From the NCBI RefSeq assembly GCF_038002825.1, contig NZ_JBBODF010000001.1:1798001-1862000 (forward strand): 64,000 nt of DNA, in the 5' to 3' direction. The notes beneath the pieces were generated by a model. That model saw only the letters and a program-made list of their open reading frames with translations. It was not told the origin of the DNA and ran no database searches. Below are positions 46,045 to 53,409 of the stretch, piece after piece (position 1 is the first letter of the stretch; the number at the start of each line of letters is the position of its first letter). Both the position numbers and the translations under genes were made by a program. This DNA is from Paenibacillus sp. FSL H8-0048 (GTDB lineage: Bacteria > Bacillota > Bacilli > Paenibacillales > Paenibacillaceae).

Positions 46045-47865
46045 TTAGTAGTAATACCAAATCGTATCGTAATCGCGAGAATCCTCACCCATCTGCTCAA
46101 GCTCAGCCAAGTAATCGGCAATGGGCTTGTCTTTGTATATGTAGGTATTGACAGGGGCCATGTATTTCTCCCATGGATAGAACTCATAAATTCTGCTGCC
46201 ATCGCTGTGAATCATAATCACATCATGATCCTGCCATGAATTCAGCTCGTTTTTTCCGAGTGAAGGGATATTAAACACAGGCTTGTCGGTGCGTACGGTT
46301 CCGGGCATGAGCCGCGCTTCCTCTTTCTGCTCCTGCAGCAAGCGGGCGATCGGTACTTTGTAATCCTCTGTCTCCTCTTTCCCCTTCAGATTAAACAGAT
46401 AATACGGCGTGATTCCGATGCTCTTCAGGCTCTCCCGCAAGAAACATGTCTCAAATCTTCTGCTGTTATAGAGCGTATAGACCTGCTGATTGAGGACATC
46501 AATACCAATTCGCTTCAGCTTCCCGACGGCTTCTGCCATCTCCCAGGAGATCTCATAGGCATGTTCGACATGGGTAATGATTGTAATCGTCTGGTGGGGA
46601 GGGTTATGGTAACGTTCCAGTATAGCAAGCAGCTCATCGTCGATTCTCATCGGCATGGTCACGAGGGTCCGCGTGCCAATCCGGATTCGCCGGATATGCT
46701 CCATCTCCCGGAAGCTCGACAAAATCGACTGCAGCTTTGTATTTCCAAGCGTTAACGGATCTCCTCCGGTAATGAGAACCTCATTGATACCGGTATTGCT
46801 CTTGAACCATTCCATTGAGCCCTTCAAATCGGCTGGCAGGGGGTCGGCAATATCCTGATAATCATCGGAGAGTTCCCAGTTCCGCTGACAATACACACAG
46901 ATTTGCGGACACCACAGAAACGGCTTTATGATGGCCACCTTGGGATATCTTCGGGTAATATGCTCTTCCGGCGAAGTATCAGCTTCCCGCATGAAATCAA
47001 GGGCTTCCCTTGAACCGGTTGTTTCATCCAGCATCTTGTGAACATAATTACTGCTCGGGATTACCTGTGCCCGCAGACATGAATCGCTTCCGCCGGATAT
47101 ACGCTCACGATCCATCAGAGACAGATAGAAAGGGGTAATCCCAAAAGCCAGGCCATGCTCGGTAGCTTCGCGGATGCCATGGTCCTCCTCGTCTGATAAG
47201 GCTATGACCGACTGAATATCGCCGCTTTTCCTGTAGATTTTTCTCAGATGCCATTTGTATTCGTTCCAGTCCTCCAGTGAACCGTCCAACTGCTGTAAAA
47301 TAAGGTCTCTTGTCTCGTTTCGTCTGCCGATAATATCCGGCTCCAGTCCCGAACGGTACCCATTCTTCTTCTTAATATACTGGTACTCATCCGTCTTGCC
47401 ATTCAGGTAATGAGAGCGTACAATCGCTGCCTCCCGGCCCTGCAGATGGATAAATTCAGGCACCTCGCGGATACATATGCCGGATTTGGAATAAATGCCG
47501 GATAATCCGATGACCCCCTTATACAGATGCATAATATCCTCCAGGAAGGCATCGCTGATCTCCGGCCACTCGCGTTCCCGCCAATGCGTTGTTGCCAGGT
47601 GGTATAGCACCGTAAGGCAGCTGTGGCCGCTCTTCTTTTCACTGCTCAATGAAATAATTGTCCGGAATACATGGATGCAGTCGCGTGTATTCTTCTTCTC
47701 CAGAGGATGTAGCTGGCAATTCGCATCCATAATGGCCATTTCACACTGGCTGAGATAGGAATAGAGCTGTTCTCTGGCAGCTGAGACTGTCGGGCTGAGT
47801 ACGAATATGCGCAAAATCTCCGGATTGGCATCCAGTAATTCCGATATTTTCTCTCTTGAAGCCAT
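46045..47865 (-). CDS. KamA-family radical SAM aminomutase with long N-terminal extension (glutamate 2,3-aminomutase-like site)
   Basis: A 606-residue protein. Residues ~205-600 form a lysine 2,3-aminomutase-type core: radical SAM CxxxCxxC (CPQICVYC, Cys319/323/326), the SAM-binding GGDPL, and a probable PLP Lys538 in PSLGKNEL. By alignment to lysine 2,3-aminomutase, the two Asp that hold the lysine side chain (D293, D330) are Lys494 (PYYLFNLK) and Asn532 (VFNIP). As I recall, that Lys/Asn pair is the substrate signature of glutamate 2,3-aminomutase, so beta-glutamate is the likely product. The ~200 N-terminal residues are Cys-containing, mainly helical and unrecognised. ATG at 47865 with AAAGGTGAG upstream; GTG at 47880 is an alternative. 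Confidence 0.87.
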   Translation of the reverse strand: MASREKISELLDANPEILRIFVLSPTVSAAREQLYSYLSQCEMAIMDANCQLHPLEKKNTRDCIHVFRTIISLSSEKKSGHSCLTVLYHLATTHWREREWPEISDAFLEDIMHLYKGVIGLSGIYSKSGICIREVPEFIHLQGREAAIVRSHYLNGKTDEYQYIKKKNGYRSGLEPDIIGRRNETRDLILQQLDGSLEDWNEYKWHLRKIYRKSGDIQSVIALSDEEDHGIREATEHGLAFGITPFYLSLMDRERISGGSDSCLRAQVIPSSNYVHKMLDETTGSREALDFMREADTSPEEHITRRYPKVAIIKPFLWCPQICVYCQRNWELSDDYQDIADPLPADLKGSMEWFKSNTGINEVLITGGDPLTLGNTKLQSILSSFREMEHIRRIRIGTRTLVTMPMRIDDELLAILERYHNPPHQTITIITHVEHAYEISWEMAEAVGKLKRIGIDVLNQQVYTLYNSRRFETCFLRESLKSIGITPYYLFNLKGKEETEDYKVPIARLLQEQKEEARLMPGTVRTDKPVFNIPSLGKNELNSWQDHDVIMIHSDGSRIYEFYPWEKYMAPVNTYIYKDKPIADYLAELEQMGEDSRDYDTIWYYY

Positions 47866-47876
47866 AGCCGTTCCAC

Positions 47877-48908
47877 TCACCTTTGTACGGATTTTTGCAA
47901 CAGGTCTGCCAGCGCTTCCTCTACCTCTGCGGCAAGCTCATCCGACTTGCGGTCCGGGTCCTGCACCCGCTGCAATGCTTCTTCGCGGCTGATGATTCCC
48001 TGCCTGACCAGCATGCTCATCTCAAAATCGTAAGGATGGAAGTGATATGTCTCACAATGCTTTTTGATTCCCAGTGAATTGAGCTTACAGTTCGTCGAAT
48101 TCGGGTCGACATCCGTTGGCTTTCTCCATCCTAATGCTCTGATCTCCTGATAGATCACGTTCTCGTCATATCCGATGATCGGAAAGATATTGATCACATA
48201 AGGAAATGGCTTCGTCTTATACTCTGCCGGAGTCAGCATGAGCAGGTCATACAAGCTGTCATTCCCGATCTGCTCGACCAGAGGCTTGAACAGGTTTTTC
48301 CGCAGCCCGAAAGGAATCTTGTTGTCCTGATAAATCAGTTCACTCTCAGACTGGATCAATTGCCCCGGGCTGTTGCCCAGCATGACCATGGGAATGTGCT
48401 TCTCAATAGCTACTCTCAACGCCATTGTCGATACCATACGGATACAAGAGATGCAGATTCCGCTTCCGAACTTGGTGAGATGATCGGGGTAGATATGAGG
48501 GACGCAGCTTTCGGCGAACATCTGATTTAAGGAGCCTTGTCCCGGCTTTACGATCAGATGATCTACATTCAGTGTATTCAGTACTGTGCGCATATTCTGG
48601 AAGGAAGTCTCTGACATAAAGCCGTTGTCGAATGTAACGGCCAGTATGGAAAGCTGATAACGTTCTTGCAGGAGTTTAATTAAATAGGTGCTGTCCTTAC
48701 CGCCACTGTAAGCCACGAGAGCATCATAGCTGCTGCCCTCCAGTGCTTTGCTGACCTGAATGATGTTCTCCAGCTTTTCTTGTATATGCTCTCCCGCTGA
48801 AAAGAGGATTTGTCCTTCGGCCTCCTGGCAATAGTGACACACGCCCTCGGAATCAAAATGAATCTCCGGGAATGTCTCAGGTAATATACATCTCACACAG
48901 CGTTTCAT
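47877..48908 (-). CDS. PP-loop ATPase, N-acetyl-sugar amidotransferase (WbpG)-like
   Basis: A 343-residue adenine-nucleotide alpha-hydrolase-type enzyme. The N-terminus has two CxxC pairs (Cys4/7, Cys24/27; RCVRCILPE and GVCHYC), probably a zinc site, then the PP-loop SGGKDST at 68-74. This arrangement is that of the WbpG/LpsA-like amidotransferases, which adenylate a substrate and add ammonia delivered by HisH/HisF-like partners. No such partners are here, so the ammonia or sulfur source is unknown; the AsnB-like glutaminase two genes on is one candidate. ATG start with GGGAGGG upstream. It probably modifies the peptide or a precursor. Confidence 0.8.
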   Translation of the reverse strand: MKRCVRCILPETFPEIHFDSEGVCHYCQEAEGQILFSAGEHIQEKLENIIQVSKALEGSSYDALVAYSGGKDSTYLIKLLQERYQLSILAVTFDNGFMSETSFQNMRTVLNTLNVDHLIVKPGQGSLNQMFAESCVPHIYPDHLTKFGSGICISCIRMVSTMALRVAIEKHIPMVMLGNSPGQLIQSESELIYQDNKIPFGLRKNLFKPLVEQIGNDSLYDLLMLTPAEYKTKPFPYVINIFPIIGYDENVIYQEIRALGWRKPTDVDPNSTNCKLNSLGIKKHCETYHFHPYDFEMSMLVRQGIISREEALQRVQDPDRKSDELAAEVEEALADLLQKSVQR

Positions 48909-48940
48909 GTAATAGCCCTCCCTTACCTGTATGCCAGTCC

Positions 48941-50440
48941 TCATAACTCAGACCGGTTAATCTTGAAAGTAGCGGTTCTTGGCAGCTCACTCACGAATTC
49001 AATGGAGTGAGGCACCATATAATGCGGAAGATGCTGCCTGCTATACTGAATGACTGCTTCCTTACTTAACATGCATTGATTGCCGCTTATGATAAGCGCC
49101 TTGATCCGCTCGCCGGATTCCTCAACCCAAATCCCAGTAACAGCCACCTCTTCAATCCCATCCATACGGAGCAGTACTTCCTCAATCTCTTCGGGACTGA
49201 TGCGAAACCCCATTGACTTTAGCATCATATCCTTACGGCCTGCAAAATACAGATATCCGTCCCCGTCACGCTTTGCCAAATCACCGGTATAAAGCGCCCG
49301 GCCGCGAAAGCGGCGTTCATTCTGCTCTGGATTGTTCCAGTAGCCAGGCGAAATGAACGCCCCTTCATGAACGATTTCACCCACTTCGCCCGGGGCGCAA
49401 TCTTCTCCCTGCTCATCTAAGATTCTTATCGTTACTCCAGGCAGCGGTTTGCCGATAGACGAGGGTTTGCGCTCGAAATCTTCCGGCGGCAGGCAGGTAG
49501 AACGGAACGCCTCGGTCGTTCCATACATCATATAGAATCTGGTATTGCTCAGAATCTGTCTGAGCCGCATTAAATCATCATGAGGGAACACTTCCCCGAT
49601 AATTGACACATACCGCAAATGCGGATATTGATTCCTGGAGAAAGGAGAATGGCGTTGAAGGAGCATCCGCCAGAATGATGGGACCGCATGAAAACCTGTG
49701 ATGCGCTGGTTCAACATCGTGTTTACAATATCTTGAGGAAACAGCGATTCCTGAAGTACAAGTGTTGCCCCCACGTAAACGGAAGTGAATAGCTGGCTTA
49801 ACGCTCCGTCGAAGGAAAAGGGGGATACACTGATAATCCGGTCCTCTGAATGATTCTCCAGTACCTGTGCCGAAGTAACGGTAGAGTCAAGGAAGATGCC
49901 ATGTGTGACAATGATTCCTTTCGGCTTTCCTGTAGAACCTGAGGTATAAATGATGGCAGCCGGGTCCTCACGGCTAATCCCGCTTACTGGCGTGAAGTGG
50001 TCTGGCAGTCCTTCAATAATGTCATGGAAGCCTCCAGGCGTTAACGGGTCCGAGAAGATGGGGACAACCTCCGCAGGCTCCCCGCTTTTTAAATCCGACT
50101 TATTCCATATACCCTTCTTGGATTCATGCAGAAAGAGCAGCTTCATCCCGCAATCCCGGATGATATGCGCCAATTGCTCCTCCTTGAAATGCGGATTAAG
50201 ATGAACAAATACAACTCCAGCCTTCATCGCACCAAAGATTACTAGCACTTCTTCAACACATTTTGTTGAGAAGATACCGACCCGGTCTCCTTTTTCCACA
50301 CCCATAGACACCAGGAAACGGGCAACCCGATTTGATGCCTCCTCCACTTCACGATAGGTGTAGTGCCGTTCAGCCGCATAGAAGCCCGGCTTGTCCGGAG
50401 TTTCTTCCGCCGTCTTAGTGAGGGCCTCATGGATGAACAT
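48941..50440 (-). CDS. Acyl/aminoacyl-AMP ligase (ANL superfamily), probable ACP-loading enzyme
   Basis: A 499-residue ANL enzyme: IIYTSGSTGKPKGIIVTHG (P-loop), MYGTTEAFRS, YTGDLAKRDGDGYLYFAGRKD and the C-terminal Lys in TATFKINRSEL, which ends the protein. The segment PFSFDGALSQLFTSVYVGATLVL resembles ligases of the prolyl-AMP (PltF/RedM) and exosortase-associated groups. It starts four bases after the ACP stop (ATG at 50440; AAGGAG sits inside the end of the ACP gene), so it most likely charges that ACP. The acid is unknown; a 2-hydroxy acid, proline or beta-amino acid are candidates. The longer open frame upstream overlaps the ACP gene and was rejected. Confidence 0.85.
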   Translation of the reverse strand: MFIHEALTKTAEETPDKPGFYAAERHYTYREVEEASNRVARFLVSMGVEKGDRVGIFSTKCVEEVLVIFGAMKAGVVFVHLNPHFKEEQLAHIIRDCGMKLLFLHESKKGIWNKSDLKSGEPAEVVPIFSDPLTPGGFHDIIEGLPDHFTPVSGISREDPAAIIYTSGSTGKPKGIIVTHGIFLDSTVTSAQVLENHSEDRIISVSPFSFDGALSQLFTSVYVGATLVLQESLFPQDIVNTMLNQRITGFHAVPSFWRMLLQRHSPFSRNQYPHLRYVSIIGEVFPHDDLMRLRQILSNTRFYMMYGTTEAFRSTCLPPEDFERKPSSIGKPLPGVTIRILDEQGEDCAPGEVGEIVHEGAFISPGYWNNPEQNERRFRGRALYTGDLAKRDGDGYLYFAGRKDMMLKSMGFRISPEEIEEVLLRMDGIEEVAVTGIWVEESGERIKALIISGNQCMLSKEAVIQYSRQHLPHYMVPHSIEFVSELPRTATFKINRSEL

Positions 50441-50444
50441 CCCG

Positions 50445-50690
50445 TTACTGCTCCTTGGTCTTTCTTTCGACAAGGCTAACCAGACCATCAATCGTACCAA
50501 AATGATGCATATCCACGTCCTCATCCGACAGTTCAATGCCAAAATTGTTTTCCAGATAGGAAATGATATCTAGCACATCCAGGGAAGTTAGCAGGCCAAG
50601 CTCAAACAGATTCGCAGAGCGGTCCTGTATATCCTCATTTGTGATCTTTTGAATATAAGCCGAAACATCTTCCAGTAATACGTTATTCAT
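50445..50690 (-). CDS. Free-standing acyl/peptidyl carrier protein
   Basis: An 81-residue carrier protein with a four-helix pattern. The predicted phosphopantetheine attachment site is Ser36 in LGLLTSLDVLDII; the residue before the Ser is Thr instead of the common Asp. The sequence is acidic (ELSDEDVDMHH) like other ACPs. ATG start. It lies 26 bases after the EtfA gene and four before its likely ligase. It probably carries the starter unit while the flavoenzyme and perhaps the dehydratase act on it, then passes it to the C domain of the first NRPS. Confidence 0.9.
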   Translation of the reverse strand: MNNVLLEDVSAYIQKITNEDIQDRSANLFELGLLTSLDVLDIISYLENNFGIELSDEDVDMHHFGTIDGLVSLVERKTKEQ

Positions 50691-50716
50691 GGTTACACCA
50701 TCCTCCAGATAGGTTT

Positions 50717-51928
50717 TTAAGATTTAAGTGTCAAGCTTTTCCCCTTCACATACTCCGTAATCCTTGGAATAATCTTCTCTAACTCTCCTACAAATCCATA
50801 AGAAGCATATTGAAAAATAGGAGCGTTGCGGTCAGTATTGATTGCGATTACAGTTGCGGACTTCTCCATCCCTACGATGTGCTGCAGGGCGCCGGAGATT
50901 CCGCAGGCAATGTAGACACGTGGTTTAACCACTTTACCGGACTGTCCAATCTGATGCGATACATCCAGCCAGCCGGCTTCGACAACAGCCCGGGTCGCCC
51001 CGACCTTGGCGCCAAGCGCTTCCGCCAGCGACAGAATTATCGGGAGATTCTCAGCCTTGCCGATCCCGCGGCCTACGGCCACAATAACATCCGAGTCTGT
51101 AAAGTCGCTTAACCAACGCTCAATCTTCCGAACCTCCAATACTTCATAGAACGACTGAGAAGTAGATATATGACCAGACCAATTCTTCAGTTGTCCGCAG
51201 AAGCCTTCGATCTGCTCCGCTGGCTCAAAAGCACCTTCTTTCAAAGTCGCCATTTGCGGTCTGTGCTGTGGCATATGAATACTCGCCATTACCGAACCGC
51301 CAAATGCTGTTCTCGTTGCCACCAGCGTACCCTGCACGCTATCGAGATGAACATCAATACAATCGGCACACAATCCGGTATGCAGTCTTGCCGCAACGCC
51401 GGCCATGATGGAACGCGCATGCCTTAGTCCTCCTGCCAAGACAATTTCAGGCTTCATAATCCCTAACAATTCAGCAATCCATTGAATGCGAAGATCCTCG
51501 GCGTAATAGCCAATACCTTGCTGTTCCACGAACCATAGCTCGTCCACACCATACCGGGCGAACTCGCTGGCAAGCTCATGTGTATGCTCACCGATAAGAA
51601 TGGCATAGATTTTCAGATCACTTTGCGCCTGCAGCCGCCTCGCAGCTCCAATGACTTGAAGAGCGGATAAGGATAGTTTGTCATCACGGGATTCGAGATA
51701 CAGGCAGATGCCTTTACATTCTTGCCCTGAGCTTGTCTGCATCCCAGCATCTTGTTCGTCCTGCTCATTGAAGATTGCTTCCATGGGACATGTATCCTTA
51801 CAGACACCACATTGAAAGCATACAGATTCGTCTATAATCACCCTTCCATCGCTGACAGTAACAGCCTCAAACAAACAGACTGCCTTACACTTCAAACAAT
51901 AGCTGCACTTGGACTGTATAATCTTCAT
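50717..51928 (-). CDS. etfA: Electron transfer flavoprotein alpha subunit with N-terminal 2[4Fe-4S] ferredoxin domain
   Basis: A 403-residue protein. Residues 1-60 form a bacterial ferredoxin domain with two CxxCxxCxxxC sets (Cys8/11/14/18 and Cys37/40/43/47). Residues ~75-395 are EtfA, with the C-terminal FAD-binding region AVGRGIGKAENLPIILSLAEALGA and IACGISGALQHIVGM. EtfA with a fused ferredoxin is known from anaerobes such as the caffeyl-CoA reductase complex of Acetobacterium. There the ETF bifurcates NADH electrons between an enoyl-CoA and ferredoxin. Here it could make the low-potential electron needed by the dehydratase activator 20 kb downstream in the same operon. It lies 12 bases after etfB. 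Confidence 0.92.
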   Translation of the reverse strand: MKIIQSKCSYCLKCKAVCLFEAVTVSDGRVIIDESVCFQCGVCKDTCPMEAIFNEQDEQDAGMQTSSGQECKGICLYLESRDDKLSLSALQVIGAARRLQAQSDLKIYAILIGEHTHELASEFARYGVDELWFVEQQGIGYYAEDLRIQWIAELLGIMKPEIVLAGGLRHARSIMAGVAARLHTGLCADCIDVHLDSVQGTLVATRTAFGGSVMASIHMPQHRPQMATLKEGAFEPAEQIEGFCGQLKNWSGHISTSQSFYEVLEVRKIERWLSDFTDSDVIVAVGRGIGKAENLPIILSLAEALGAKVGATRAVVEAGWLDVSHQIGQSGKVVKPRVYIACGISGALQHIVGMEKSATVIAINTDRNAPIFQYASYGFVGELEKIIPRITEYVKGKSLTLKS

Positions 51929-51940
51929 ATGAAATCCCCA

Positions 51941-52717
51941 TCACAATTGCAGTACATGAGATACAACCTCCATAAATTCACTTGGATTACACTCATCAAA
52001 AAATTTCGTGGAATTTACTCGCTGGTGATTTTTTTCACAATTAACGGTATGAAGCACTTGGGTTGGCGAGCCTGACTTACCCACATTAGCAGAATTCAGC
52101 GGCAGATCTTCAGCTGACCATATCGTTATTTCTGCCCGGGCAGCTGCTATTCTTCCCCGGATAGATGGTATTCGTGGAGTATTGCAGCTTTTTCTTACAG
52201 CTAACAATGCAGGAGTGGGCAGCTTAACAACCAGCCTGGACTCTTCGTCTGCTTTTTCAATAAGGACCGATTGGGGATGAAGGGCGTTAATTTTCTCTAC
52301 TCCGATGATATGCGGAATGCCAAGAAGCTCGGCAATGCCAGGTCCTACCTGCCCCGTCTCCCCGTCAACGGATTGTTCTCCTGTAATAACGATTCCGAAA
52401 CTGCCCAGCTTCTGTATGCCCGCTGCAAGAATGCAGGAGGTTGCATAGGTGTCAGAGCCGGCAAACTGTGGTGAAGATAATAATACCGCTTCATCTGCGC
52501 CCATCCCCAGCAGTTCTCTTAATTGCTCCTCACATTTCCGGGGTCCCATGGACAGGCAAGTAATGTGTCCGCCATATTGTTCCTTCAGACGAAGTGCTTC
52601 CTCTAATGCATTTAAGTCATTGGGATTGTTGAGAAGGTGATAAGCCTCCCTGTCAAACTCACTATCTGCACTCGCATGAATATCCGGTACCTGTTTGATG
52701 CATACGACGATTTTCAT
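51941..52717 (-). CDS. etfB: Electron transfer flavoprotein beta subunit (bifurcating-type motif)
   Basis: A 258-residue EtfB. The N-terminus MKIVVCIKQVPD and the AVRKSCNTPRIPSIRGRI segment are typical. The nucleotide loop reads GEQSVDGETGQVGPGIAE, resembling the DGDTAQVGP motif of electron-bifurcating EtfB proteins rather than the DDxxNQTGQ of mitochondrial-type ones, so NADH-linked FAD is expected. The C-terminal ~40 residues (after SAEDLPLN) are less usual, with KNHQRVNSTKFFDECNPSEF. It is the first gene of the 16-gene operon; GGAGGG precedes the ATG and a candidate promoter lies about 35 bases upstream. Confidence 0.93.
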   Translation of the reverse strand: MKIVVCIKQVPDIHASADSEFDREAYHLLNNPNDLNALEEALRLKEQYGGHITCLSMGPRKCEEQLRELLGMGADEAVLLSSPQFAGSDTYATSCILAAGIQKLGSFGIVITGEQSVDGETGQVGPGIAELLGIPHIIGVEKINALHPQSVLIEKADEESRLVVKLPTPALLAVRKSCNTPRIPSIRGRIAAARAEITIWSAEDLPLNSANVGKSGSPTQVLHTVNCEKNHQRVNSTKFFDECNPSEFMEVVSHVLQL

Positions 52718-52748
52718 CTAGCCCTCCTCATACTCAAGTTTTGTCTTA

Positions 52749-52776
52749 TGTATAAGCACAAATGATAGATTAACAA
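52749..52776 (-). promoter_or_regulatory. Candidate promoter of the NRPS operon
   Basis: Minus strand: TTGTTA (52771-52776), 16-base spacer, TATACA (52749-52754), each 4 of 6 to consensus, in AT-rich DNA 32 bases before the etfB ATG. Weak, so an activator or alternative sigma factor may be involved; no regulator gene is in the operon. Confidence 0.35.
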
Positions 52777-53351
52777 ATTAAGTAAACTTTGTATCATCAA
52801 TCCTATCATTAATAAAATTCAAAATCTGTCATTAAATGTCGATTGAAAAATTTTCACTTTTTTATCACAAAACATCCCTCACTATATTGTTGATCATGCT
52901 GAAAGTACAAGGTGTATGATTAATTTTGCAGGTATTTAGCAGAGGATGAAGTTGGTTTTTGGTTACGTTGAAGACAGCCACATCATAGTTTATTCTATCG
53001 TCATCAATCATACCCGGGCTTCCATCTAACTGCTAGGTGGACCTATTGGAGTCAAATTAACATCTACGGTAACTGCGTTGTTCATGCGACTGTTAAGGAG
53101 AGGGAGATTCACTTATCAGGTCGTTTAATAAGTTAGCGAGCGGCGCCTCCGTCTCCGCCACTACTGCTCTTTCCTTGAATAATCCAATGTCTTTGACTCA
53201 CCTCGAGACCTCCATTTCCGGTAAGATAATCTATTCCGATTTACATGAATCCCGCCAATAAGAGAGAATCTTAAAATCATTGTACGCCTTAAACTTAAGC
53301 TTAAAGCAACAGCTTTTTGGAAGCGGTTGATGTTCTTTGGAACGTCAAACA
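52777..53351. other. Long intergenic region upstream of the NRPS operon
   Basis: About 570 bases without a supported gene. The part next to the operon (52780-52920) is very AT-rich and may hold operator sites. Around 53097-53261 one plus-strand frame is open for 54 codons behind AAGGAGAGGG and ends in TAA, with a coding-like composition (SFNKLASGASVSATTALSLN). It has no start codon near that SD, and its only ATG comes late (53186). It may be a decayed small gene. Confidence 0.4.
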
Positions 53352-53379
53352 GCCCCCACCTTGTTATTAAGATGAGGGC
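53352..53379 (-). terminator. Weak terminator-like hairpin after nrdJ
   Basis: GCCCTCATCTT pairs with AAGGTGGGGGC (two G-U pairs) around AATAAC on the minus strand, followed by TGTTTG. It lies 31 bases after the nrdJ stop. The T-tract is poor. Confidence 0.4.
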
Positions 53380-53409
53380 CAGTATTAGTTACAATCTTCT
53401 ATCCTCGGC

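Noticed and set aside
50441-50542. Longer start of the AMP ligase overlapping the ACP gene
   Set aside because: The extension lies in the ACP coding region in another frame; the ATG at 50440 has an SD and gives a normal ligase N-terminus.
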